Source of the DNA: Anaerolineaceae bacterium | GTDB lineage: Bacteria; Chloroflexota; Anaerolineae; Anaerolineales; Anaerolineaceae | Direction of reading: 5' to 3' | DNA: 46,874 bases | Assembly: GCA_012797695.1 (NCBI GenBank) | Contig: JAAZOQ010000357.1 | Location: forward strand, 1-46,874 | Part shown: positions 31,533-39,476 of the stretch, in pieces | Layout: each line of letters begins with the position of its first letter | Numbering within the stretch: position 1 is the stretch's first letter | Position numbers and translations under genes: made by a program | Notes under the pieces: generated by a model | Database searches by the model: none | Told to the model about the DNA's origin: nothing | Seen by the model: only the letters and a program-made list of their open reading frames with translations

Positions 31533-34500
31533 ATGTTCAAACCAGTCTCTCCCAGATTCAACGTGACCCTCTCAGAAGAGGAAGTATTGCGATTCTGGAA
31601 GCAAAAAGATATCTTTCATCAGACGATGAAGGCCCGCGAAGGCGGCCCGGAATACGTTTTCTTTGAAGGCCCGCCCACTGCCAATGGGAAGCCAGGCGTG
31701 CATCACGTGCTGGCGCGTGCTTTCAAAGACATTTTCCCACGCTACAAGACCATGCAGGGATACCACGTCAGCCGCCGCGGTGGCTGGGATACACATGGTT
31801 TACCGGTGGAAATTGAGGTCGAGAAGAAACTGGGCTTCACCAACAAGCAGCAGATTGAGGATTACGGCATCGAGAAATTCAACAAACTGTGCCGTGAATC
31901 CGCATTCACTTACATTCAGGAATGGGAAAAGATGACTGACCGGATCGCCTACTGGGTGGATCTGGATACGGCCTACATTACCTATAAGAATGAGTATATC
32001 GAATCAGTATGGTGGATTCTCAAGAATTTCTGGGAGAAAGACCTGCTGTATCAGGGATACAAAGTAGTGCCTTACTGCCCGCGCTGCGGTACGCCGCTGT
32101 CAGACCACGAGGTAGCGCTGGGCTACAAAGAGGTCAAGGATCCGTCGGTCTTTGTACGTATGCCGCTGGTCGATGAGCCGGGAACTTCCCTGTTGGTCTG
32201 GACGACTACGCCCTGGACGCTGCCTGCCAACGTGGCGGTGGCAACCGGTGCCGAGGTGGATTACGTCAAGATCGAACGCGACCTGCCAGAAGGCGGCAAA
32301 GAACGCCTTATCCTGGCCGAGTCGCTGCTGGGCAAGGTCTTTGGGGATGAAGCGGTAACGGTGCTGGAGCATTACAAAGGAAAACAGCTAAAAGGGCGCC
32401 GCTACTCTCCGCTCTATACCTTTATGCCTGTCGATAAACCGGCACATTTTGTCATCAACGGCAATTTCGTTACCACTGAAGATGGCTCGGGTTTGGTGCA
32501 CATTGCCCCGGCCTTTGGCGAAGATGATATGGCTATCTCCCTTGAAAACGACCTGCCTATCTTGAACACGGTCGCAGAAGACGGCACTTTCATCTCTGAC
32601 GTAAAACCCTGGGCGGGGATGTTCGTCAAAGATGCCGATCCGCTGATCATCAAGGACCTTGAAGAACGTGGGCTGCTCTTCCGCATGGAAAAGCATTTGC
32701 ATACCTATCCGTTCTGCTGGCGCTGCGGTACTCCGTTGCTGTATTATGCCCGCCCAACCTGGTATATCCGCACCAGCAAATACAAAGATCGTTTGGTGGC
32801 ACTGAACAACGGCATCAACTGGTACCCGGAGCACATCAAGAACGGCCGCTTCGGCAACTGGCTGGCGAATAACATCGACTGGGCCCTGGGGAGGGAACGC
32901 TACTGGGGTACGCCGCTGCCTGTCTGGGAATGTGAGGACTGCCACAGTCAGGTGTGTGTGGGCTCGGTCAAAGAACTGTCAGAGCGTGCCGGCAAGGATT
33001 ACACCGACTCCGATCTACACCGCCCTTACGTGGATGCCATCACTTTCAAATGTGAGGAATGCGGCGGCAAGATGCACCGTGTGCCTGAACTGATTGATGT
33101 GTGGTTCGATTCTGGCTCCATGCCGATTTCGCAATGGCATTACCCGTTCGAAAATCAAGAAAAATTCCAGAACCAGTTCCCGGCGGATTACATCTGCGAA
33201 GCGGTCGATCAGACCCGCGGTTGGTTCTATTCACTGCACGCTATCAGTACTTTGCTGTTCGATAAAGCCTGCTACAAGAACGTTATTTGCCTGGGCTTGA
33301 TCCTGGATGGCAATGGGCAGAAGATGTCGAAATCGCGCGGCAACGTAGTTTCACCGTGGGAAGTGATCGAGAAGAATGGCGCGGATGCCATGCGCTGGTA
33401 TCTGTATACCGCCAGCCCTCCAGGGCAGGAACGCCGTTTCTCGAGCGACCTGGTCGGCGAAGTGCTGCGCAATTTCACCCTGACACTGTGGAATACCTAT
33501 TCCTTCTTTGTTACTTATGCCAATCTGGATGGCTGGACGCCGGATCCGAATGCCAAGCTGGAATACAGCCCGCTTGACCGCTGGCTGCGTTCCTCGCTGC
33601 ATGCCCTGATCCGCGATGTCACCAATGCCCTCGAGAATTACGACGTATTGGGCGCAACTCGCCCCATTGAGTCGTTTGTTGATATCCTTTCCAACTGGTA
33701 TCTGCGCCGTTCACGCCGTCGTTTCTGGAAGAGCGATTCAGATGCGGACAAGCAAGCTGCTTACGCTACCTTATATGAAGCACTGGTGGCGCTGAGCAAA
33801 CTGTTCGCCCCGACCATGCCATTCATGGCCGAAACGCTGTACCAGAACCTGGTGCGCAGCACGGACCCGAACGCGGAAGAGTCGGTGCACCTGAGTGCCT
33901 GGCCGAAATATGATGCCAGTGTGATCGATGAACAGTTGAACCGCGAAATGGCGCTGGTAATGCGTATGACTTCTCTGGGGCATGCCGCCCGCAATAAAGC
34001 CAACCGCAAGGTGCGCCAGCCGCTGGCGGAAGTTGCTTTTGCAGTAGCGAACCGTGAGGAAGGCCGCGTATTACTTGAGCACGCCGACCTGATGGAAGAG
34101 GAACTTAACGTCAAAGAAGTTCGGCTGCTGAATGCAGCAGGTGAAGCGGTCAGCTATGCCCTCAATCCGCTGCCCAAACAATTAGGGCAGAAGTATGGCG
34201 CCCTCTATCCGGAGCTGCGCAAAGCGGTACTGGCTCTCAATGTCGAAGAGACGGCGGTCAAATTGCTGGCGGGGGATTCGATTCAGGTGAGTGTCAATGG
34301 TCAAGCCTATGATCTGCTGCCCGAAGAAGTGGAAGTACGGGTACAGGCCAAGAGCGGATATTCTGTGGCCGCGGAAGGTGCCTATCTGGCGGCGCTGGTC
34401 ACCGATCTGACGCCAGAGCTCATCCAGGAGGGGCTGGCGCGCGAATTCGTGCGGCGCGTGCAGGATCTGCGCAAATCGGCTGATTTCGAGATCGCGGACC

Positions 34501-34685
34501 GCATTGTGCTGTACTATACGGCGACCCCGGGGCTGCTGGAAGCGATCCAGGCCAACCAGGAATACATCATGAACGAAACCCTGGCGGTGGAACTGCATCC
34601 GGGAGAAAACCCGGCAGGCTTGCCCACTGTGGAAGATGAATTCGACCACGAAAAAGTGACCGTCGCCATCGAAAAAGTCAAATAG
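31533..34685 (+). CDS. ileS: Isoleucyl-tRNA synthetase, type 2 (eukaryote-like), with GVHH signature
   Basis: Charges tRNA-Ile. 1050 residues, class I synthetase: catalytic Rossmann fold, CP1 editing domain (about 190-390, with WTTTPWTLPANVA), KMSKS at 597-601, zinc-binding Cys clusters (CEDC from 467 and CEECGG near 510), anticodon-binding helical domain. The pattern WDTHGLPVEIEVEKKLG marks the eukaryote-like IleRS2 group, which is naturally tolerant of mupirocin. Unusual: the class I HxGH motif reads G55-V-H57-H58, so first and third positions are swapped. Altered GxHH motifs have been reported in some IleRS2 enzymes with very high mupirocin resistance. Regulated by the T-box upstream; ribosome site AGGAGG. 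Confidence 0.97.
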   Translation: MFKPVSPRFNVTLSEEEVLRFWKQKDIFHQTMKAREGGPEYVFFEGPPTANGKPGVHHVLARAFKDIFPRYKTMQGYHVSRRGGWDTHGLPVEIEVEKKLGFTNKQQIEDYGIEKFNKLCRESAFTYIQEWEKMTDRIAYWVDLDTAYITYKNEYIESVWWILKNFWEKDLLYQGYKVVPYCPRCGTPLSDHEVALGYKEVKDPSVFVRMPLVDEPGTSLLVWTTTPWTLPANVAVATGAEVDYVKIERDLPEGGKERLILAESLLGKVFGDEAVTVLEHYKGKQLKGRRYSPLYTFMPVDKPAHFVINGNFVTTEDGSGLVHIAPAFGEDDMAISLENDLPILNTVAEDGTFISDVKPWAGMFVKDADPLIIKDLEERGLLFRMEKHLHTYPFCWRCGTPLLYYARPTWYIRTSKYKDRLVALNNGINWYPEHIKNGRFGNWLANNIDWALGRERYWGTPLPVWECEDCHSQVCVGSVKELSERAGKDYTDSDLHRPYVDAITFKCEECGGKMHRVPELIDVWFDSGSMPISQWHYPFENQEKFQNQFPADYICEAVDQTRGWFYSLHAISTLLFDKACYKNVICLGLILDGNGQKMSKSRGNVVSPWEVIEKNGADAMRWYLYTASPPGQERRFSSDLVGEVLRNFTLTLWNTYSFFVTYANLDGWTPDPNAKLEYSPLDRWLRSSLHALIRDVTNALENYDVLGATRPIESFVDILSNWYLRRSRRRFWKSDSDADKQAAYATLYEALVALSKLFAPTMPFMAETLYQNLVRSTDPNAEESVHLSAWPKYDASVIDEQLNREMALVMRMTSLGHAARNKANRKVRQPLAEVAFAVANREEGRVLLEHADLMEEELNVKEVRLLNAAGEAVSYALNPLPKQLGQKYGALYPELRKAVLALNVEETAVKLLAGDSIQVSVNGQAYDLLPEEVEVRVQAKSGYSVAAEGAYLAALVTDLTPELIQEGLAREFVRRVQDLRKSADFEIADRIVLYYTATPGLLEAIQANQEYIMNETLAVELHPGENPAGLPTVEDEFDHEKVTVAIEKVK

Positions 34686-34691
34686 CCTTCA

Positions 34692-34721
34692 CCAGACCCC
34701 CGAAAGGGGGTCTGGTTCTTT
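34692..34721 (+). terminator. Rho-independent terminator after ileS
   Basis: 10-bp stem CCAGACCCCC / GGGGGTCTGG with GAAA tetraloop (34702-34705), then TTCTTT. Confidence 0.9.
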
Positions 34722-34774
34722 AAAACCACTGAAATTGGGGTAAAATTCAATGAATCGATTCCCGGAGGATGCAG

Positions 34775-35317
34775 TTGAAGGCTTATCTCAAGAAAACACG
34801 CTGGTTATATCTTATTGCGGCAATCATCATCGTGCTTGATCAGGTCACGAAAGAATTGGTCCGCACCCTGATCCCTTACGGACAATCCTGGTCGCCGTGG
34901 CCGTGGCTGGCACCCTACGCGCGTCTGATCCATTGGTCGAACACCGGGGTGGCCTTCGGCATGTTCCAGGGGAAAAGCATCCTGTTTGCTGGGCTGGCGG
35001 CTGTAGTGGCGGCAGCCATTATTTATTATTATCCGCAGGTGCCCGAACAGGATCGGGTATTGCGATTCGCGCTGGCCATGCAATTGGGCGGCGCAGTCGG
35101 GAATCTGATCGACCGCATTTTCCAGGCAGGGCAGGTGACCGACTTCATTTCGGTCGGAAATTTTGCTATCTTCAACGTGGCGGATGCCTGTATCACCGTT
35201 GGGGTGGGCGTTTTGCTCATCGGCATCTGGCTGGAAGACAAACGTGAAAAAGAGCAGAAGAAGCTGTCACAGACGGCCGATTCTGAAACCTCGAATTCGG
35301 ATAACGTTCAACCTTGA
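34775..35317 (+). CDS. lspA: LspA, lipoprotein signal peptidase (signal peptidase II)
   Basis: Membrane aspartyl protease that cleaves lipidated prolipoproteins before the lipobox cysteine. 180 residues, four helices. Catalytic aspartates: D123 in VTDFI and D137 in FNVADA; other motifs DQVTKE, NTGVAFG and GGAVGNLIDRI. Start chosen at TTG 34775 because GGAGG (34764-34768) is 6 nt upstream; the ATG at 34769 directly abuts GGAGG. A 35-residue charged C-terminal tail follows the last helix. Overlaps rluD. Substrates encoded in this window include the lipoproteins near 6.1, 19.0 and 27.1 kb. Confidence 0.95.
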   Translation: MKAYLKKTRWLYLIAAIIIVLDQVTKELVRTLIPYGQSWSPWPWLAPYARLIHWSNTGVAFGMFQGKSILFAGLAAVVAAAIIYYYPQVPEQDRVLRFALAMQLGGAVGNLIDRIFQAGQVTDFISVGNFAIFNVADACITVGVGVLLIGIWLEDKREKEQKKLSQTADSETSNSDNVQP

Positions 35318-36234
35318 GTGACCAGCATAAAAAATTTACCGTTGATAGCAGGGGGGCAGAGCGGCTGGATAAGTTTCTGGTAAGCCAAATTTCGGAACAA
35401 TCCAGAGCCAGACTGCAGGATTTAATCAAATCGGAAAAAGTTACCGTCGATGGAAAAGTGGTGACGAAAACGGGACTCACGCTCGAAGTTGGGCAGGTGG
35501 TCGAAGTTTGTTTGCCTGAACCGGTGCCCAGCGGGCTGATCCCGGAAGATATTCCCCTGGATATTCTTTATGAAAATGACGACCTGGCCGTTATCAACAA
35601 ACCGGCTGGGATGGTCGTGCATCCTGCGGCCGGACATGCGACCGGCACGCTGGTACAGGCAGCTCTGGCAGCGATCCCTGATTTGCAGGGGATCAACGGT
35701 GAAGAGCGCCCGGGAATTGTGCATCGTTTGGATAAAGAGACTTCCGGTCTGATCGTACTGGCCAAGAATGAGCAAGCTCACCGTTGGCTGCAGGATCAAT
35801 TCCGCCTGCGCAAGGTGCAGAAGGTGTACCTGGCGCTGGTGGATGGCAAACCGCCTACGTCAATGGGCCGCATTGAAGCGGAGATTGCCCGCGACCCGTC
35901 GCATCGTAAAAAGATGGCGGTGGTTTCCAATGGGCGTGGCCGTCCGGCGGTCACCGAGTATAAAACTCTGGAAGAATTCGATGGGTATACCCTGATCGAA
36001 GCTCATCCATTGACCGGGAGAACTCACCAGATTCGCTTGCACATGGCCTTTATTGGCTGCCCGATCGTGGGAGATACGATCTACGGTCATAAGAAGCCCA
36101 GTCTCGACATGGATCGCCATTTTCTGCATGCGGCCAGGATCAGCATTAATTTCCCGGGCGAGAAAACGCCGCATACGTTTGAAGCGCCTTTGCCCGCAGA
36201 ATTGCAGAACATTCTCAATCAACTCAGAAGGTAA
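35314..36234 (+). CDS. rluD: RluD-family ribosomal pseudouridine synthase
   Basis: 306 residues. N-terminal S4 RNA-binding domain (about 15-68: AERLDKFLVSQISEQSRARLQDLI), then the RluA/RluD catalytic domain with HRLDKETSGLIVLAKN (catalytic D140) and RTHQIRLHMA. Makes pseudouridines in 23S rRNA, probably at helix 69 (1911/1915/1917) if it is a true RluD. The start TTG 35314 overlaps the lspA stop (TTGA), and no ribosome site is seen, so re-initiation after lspA is likely. Substrate is inferred from family and from the common lspA-rluD pairing. Confidence 0.92.
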   Translation: MSDQHKKFTVDSRGAERLDKFLVSQISEQSRARLQDLIKSEKVTVDGKVVTKTGLTLEVGQVVEVCLPEPVPSGLIPEDIPLDILYENDDLAVINKPAGMVVHPAAGHATGTLVQAALAAIPDLQGINGEERPGIVHRLDKETSGLIVLAKNEQAHRWLQDQFRLRKVQKVYLALVDGKPPTSMGRIEAEIARDPSHRKKMAVVSNGRGRPAVTEYKTLEEFDGYTLIEAHPLTGRTHQIRLHMAFIGCPIVGDTIYGHKKPSLDMDRHFLHAARISINFPGEKTPHTFEAPLPAELQNILNQLRR

Positions 36235-36236
36235 CC

Positions 36237-37277
36237 ATGAAAATCATTGATTTGCGTTCAGATACCGTCACTCATCCTACGCCAGCTATGCGTGAAGCGA
36301 TGGCTGCGGCTGAAGTGGGGGATGACGTTTTTCGGGAAGACCCTACCATCAACCGGCTGCAGGAGATGGCCGCCAAACGCATGGGCAAGGAGGCTGGCCT
36401 GTTTCTGCCAACGGGCACGATGGGAAACCTGCTGGCTGTTATGAGCCACTGCCAGCGCGGCGAAGAAGCCATGATGGGCAAGTTTGGGCATACCTTTCTG
36501 CACGAAGCCGGCGGGGTTTCTGCCCTGGGCGGAGTTTTTGTCAATACCCTGCCCAACCAGCCCGACGGCACGCTGGACCTGGACGAAGTGACAGCCTGGA
36601 TCCGTTCAAACGATATTCACGAGCCACCTTCCAGGCTGCTCATTCTGGAAAATACCCAGAACCGCTGCGGCGGTGTGCCCATCAGCGCCGAATATACCCA
36701 CCGGGCGGCCCAATTGGTACATCAGCACGGTATGAAGCTGCACATCGATGGAGCACGCATCTTCAACGCTGCCGCGGCGCTGCACGTCCCGGCACGAGAA
36801 CTGGTTGACGCAGCGGATAGCGTGACCTTTTGCCTGAGCAAAGGGCTGTGTGCCCCGGTGGGCTCCGTCTTGTGCGGCAGCGCGGAATTCATCGAAAAAG
36901 CACGCCGTTTGCGCAAGATGGTGGGCGGCGGCATGCGTCAGGCAGGGATTCTGGCGGCGGCGGGGATCGTGGCGCTGGAGCAGATGACTGAGCGCCTGTC
37001 TGAGGACCATCAACGCGCCCGCAAGCTGGCTGAAGGGTTGGCCGGGATCAAGGGTATTACTCTCCCAATGGGAATGCCGCAGACCAATATGCTCTTCCCT
37101 GAATTGAGTCTTGACGCACGGGTGCCTTTGGCGACGCTGGCGCAGGAACTGCTGCAGCAGGGCATCAAGATCGACGTTGTTTCTGAGCGCATGTTCCGGT
37201 TGGTAACTCATTACTGGATCGATGATGCCGACGTCGAGCGTACGCTTCTTCAGTTCAGCAGCTTGTTGGCTGCATGA
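36237..37277 (+). CDS. ltaE: Low-specificity L-threonine aldolase
   Basis: PLP enzyme cleaving threonine/allo-threonine to glycine and acetaldehyde. 346 residues. Signatures: IDLRSDTVTHPT at the N-terminus, GDDVFREDPT, PTGTMGN, HIDGARIFNAAAAL (169-181) and the PLP lysine K202 in FCLSKGLCAPVGS. Starts 2 bp after rluD with AGAAGG as ribosome site, so it is part of the lspA-rluD operon. No unusual features. Confidence 0.94.
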   Translation: MKIIDLRSDTVTHPTPAMREAMAAAEVGDDVFREDPTINRLQEMAAKRMGKEAGLFLPTGTMGNLLAVMSHCQRGEEAMMGKFGHTFLHEAGGVSALGGVFVNTLPNQPDGTLDLDEVTAWIRSNDIHEPPSRLLILENTQNRCGGVPISAEYTHRAAQLVHQHGMKLHIDGARIFNAAAALHVPARELVDAADSVTFCLSKGLCAPVGSVLCGSAEFIEKARRLRKMVGGGMRQAGILAAAGIVALEQMTERLSEDHQRARKLAEGLAGIKGITLPMGMPQTNMLFPELSLDARVPLATLAQELLQQGIKIDVVSERMFRLVTHYWIDDADVERTLLQFSSLLAA

Positions 37278-37301
37278 TTGGGTCAGAATCCGATTCATTG
37301 T

Positions 37302-37307
37302 TATAAT
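37302..37307 (+). promoter_or_regulatory. Probable -10 box for the purine nucleoside phosphorylase gene
   Basis: Perfect TATAAT 50 bp before the ATG. A weak -35 candidate TTGGGT (37278-37283) lies 18 bp upstream. Confidence 0.5.
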
Positions 37308-37357
37308 CTTAATAGCCGCTTTATTTGCCTATTTTAAACAGACTAGAGGATAAAACC

Positions 37358-38212
37358 ATGAGTGAATTCATCACGATTGAGCAAATCGACGAGGCCGTCA
37401 GCGCCATTCGCGCCAAGACAAAGGTTTCCCCAAAGGTGGGGCTGGTCTTAGGTTCCGGGCTGGGTGGGTTGGCCGCGAGCGTCAAGAACGCGACGGTCCT
37501 GCCCTTCAAAGAGATCCCGAACTGGCCAGTTTCGACCATTCAGGGGCATGCCGGGCGCCTGCTCATCGGCGAATTATTCGGTCAGAATGCCATGGTCATG
37601 CAGGGACGGGTGCATTTTTATGAAGGCTATTCGATGGGGCAGGTAACCTTTCCCATCCGGGTCATGCAGCGCATGGGTGTGCAAGTGATCATTCTAACCA
37701 ACGCGGCTGGGGCCATTAACCCTAACTTCGAAGCGGGCGACGTGATGCTGCTCACCGATCAGATCAACATGATTGGCATGGGCGGGATGAATCCACTGCG
37801 CGGCCCCAATCTGGAAGAATTTGGCGAGCGATTCCCCGATATGAGCCATCCTTATGACCCTGAACTCCTGAAACTGGCTGAAGCGTCGGCTCAAGAAAAA
37901 CACATTGGCTACCAAAAGGGTGTTTACATTTGTCTGGCTGGCCCCTCTTTCGAGTCGCCGGCAGATTTACGCTTCTTGCGTGCTATTGGCGCGGACGCGG
38001 TGGGGATGTCAACGGTCCCTGAGACCATTGTGGCCCGCCACGGACGTACGCGGGTGCTGGGCATTTCTGGCATCAGCAACAAGGCGAACTTGAATGGCAG
38101 CACCGAGACCACTCATGAAGAAGTGCTGGCGGCAGGAGAGATGATTGTGCCTAAACTTTCTGGCATTATTCAGGGTGTCATGGAAAAATTGAATCTGGTA
38201 TCGGATAGATAG
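37358..38212 (+). CDS. punA: Purine-nucleoside phosphorylase (trimeric PNP type)
   Basis: Cleaves inosine/guanosine with phosphate. 284 residues from ATG 37358, chosen for GAGGA 7 nt upstream; the open frame extends 11 codons further. Signatures of the trimeric PNP/MTAP family: LVLGSGLGGLA (phosphate loop), STIQGHAGRL, MQGRVHFYEGY, LTNAAGAIN, and the base-binding region SGISNKAN with Asn near the C-terminus. Followed by a two-TM protein after 6 bp. With pdp 7 kb upstream it gives both halves of nucleoside salvage. Confidence 0.94.
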   Translation: MSEFITIEQIDEAVSAIRAKTKVSPKVGLVLGSGLGGLAASVKNATVLPFKEIPNWPVSTIQGHAGRLLIGELFGQNAMVMQGRVHFYEGYSMGQVTFPIRVMQRMGVQVIILTNAAGAINPNFEAGDVMLLTDQINMIGMGGMNPLRGPNLEEFGERFPDMSHPYDPELLKLAEASAQEKHIGYQKGVYICLAGPSFESPADLRFLRAIGADAVGMSTVPETIVARHGRTRVLGISGISNKANLNGSTETTHEEVLAAGEMIVPKLSGIIQGVMEKLNLVSDR

Positions 38213-38218
38213 TCGAAC

Positions 38219-38905
38219 ATGGCAACCCTTTTACGGTTCTTATCAAAATACGAAGTTCTCTTTTACTTCTTGCTGGCAATTGCGGTAGTGGTATCTTTGC
38301 GTCGGGTGATGACTGCCTGGAAAGATTGGCGTACGGCGGTATTTGGTATCGAGAAAGAGACCTCACAGCGTATTTTCAACCAGTCGATGACGGTGCTGAT
38401 CCTGTGCGGATTCTTGGGGCTGACCTTATTTGTGACCAATACCTTCGTTACCCCAACGGTACCGGGGGTGCAGCAGGTCATGACCCCCACTGTCGATCTG
38501 ACCGCCCAGCCTACCGCCACGATGGATGTGCAAAGCCTGATCACCGAAACTACTTCTGGGTTGGTGCCGACGCTGGCCTCGTTCTTCTCTGAGGGCTGTA
38601 TTCCGGATCAGATCGAGTGGACGGACCCGGTGGACGGCGATACGATCAGCGGCACGGTTACACTGCAGGGGACGGTCAACGTCACGGATTTGGGGTATTA
38701 TAAATATGAATATCGTTCCTACGGAACTGATTCCTGGACGACGATTGCGGCTGGCAGTACCAAGGTCGTGGATGGTGCGTTAGGTGGTTCGTGGGATACA
38801 TCCGAATTAACCCCGGGGGAATACGAACTGCATCTGGTGGTCACCGATCATCAAGATACAGCTTTGCCGGAATGCACCATTAAAGTGACCATTGCTGCAC
38901 CGTAA
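38219..38905 (+). CDS. Two-TM membrane protein with extracellular Ig-like domain
   Basis: 228 residues. Helix at about 14-30, a basic cytosolic loop (RRVMTAWKDWRT...), second helix at about 58-78, then a Thr/Pro-rich linker (80-120) and an extracellular domain of about 95 residues (CIPDQIEWTDPVDGDTISGTVTLQG...) with an Ig/Y-Y-Y-type beta-sandwich pattern. It has two cysteines (near 128 and 220) that could form a disulfide across the fold. Similar Ig domains occur at the C-terminus of Chloroflexota penicillin-binding proteins, but there is no enzyme domain here. Function unknown. 14 bp before the acetyltransferase gene. Confidence 0.65.
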   Translation: MATLLRFLSKYEVLFYFLLAIAVVVSLRRVMTAWKDWRTAVFGIEKETSQRIFNQSMTVLILCGFLGLTLFVTNTFVTPTVPGVQQVMTPTVDLTAQPTATMDVQSLITETTSGLVPTLASFFSEGCIPDQIEWTDPVDGDTISGTVTLQGTVNVTDLGYYKYEYRSYGTDSWTTIAAGSTKVVDGALGGSWDTSELTPGEYELHLVVTDHQDTALPECTIKVTIAAP

Positions 38906-38919
38906 TTCTGGGAGGGTGA

Positions 38920-39459
38920 ATGTCTGAAATTGAAATCAGACCGGCGATCTCCTCTGATCTTTCCTATTTGATGAAGATGGATCACTCAGTCGAGACGACC
39001 CACGTCTGGCAAATGGATCTGAACACTGATCTTGCGGAAATCGAGACCCGTTTTCGTGAGATTCGCCTGCCGCGAGCAGTACGCTTGGAATATCCGCAAA
39101 ACGCCCAGGAGATGGCAGACACCTGGACGCGCAAAGCGCTATTTCTGGTGGCGCTGGCCCAGGGGCAGCCTGTGGCTTACCTGACGGTAGAAATCAGCCA
39201 GTCTAAAGTAGCCCACATTGCCGATCTGGTGGTGGATCTGCCTTATCGACGGCAGGCTATTGCTTCGGCAATGGTGCTGGCGGCCGCCAAATGGGCCGGG
39301 CAGCGCAACCTCAAGCGGGTGATGCTGGAAATGCAGGCTAAAAATCATGCCGCCATCGAGCTGGCCCGCAAACTGGGCTATGAGTACTGTGGTTACTGCG
39401 ATAATTATTTTGCCAACCACGATATTGCTGTCTTTTTTATGAACAGCCACAAAATTTAA
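38920..39459 (+). CDS. GNAT-family N-acetyltransferase
   Basis: 179 residues. Starts IEIRPAISSDLSYLMKMD, the usual beta1-alpha1 of GNAT proteins; central strand QPVAYLTVEI, then VAHIADLVVDLPYRRQAIASAMV and a C-terminal NHAAIELARKLGYEYCGYCDNYF. The acetyl-CoA loop, normally Q/RxxGxG/A, reads RRQAIAS, with Ala and Ser in place of glycine, so CoA binding may differ. The substrate cannot be predicted. GGAGGGTGA gives a good ribosome site. Confidence 0.83.
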   Translation: MSEIEIRPAISSDLSYLMKMDHSVETTHVWQMDLNTDLAEIETRFREIRLPRAVRLEYPQNAQEMADTWTRKALFLVALAQGQPVAYLTVEISQSKVAHIADLVVDLPYRRQAIASAMVLAAAKWAGQRNLKRVMLEMQAKNHAAIELARKLGYEYCGYCDNYFANHDIAVFFMNSHKI

Positions 39460-39476
39460 AGAAAGTCGATCAAATA

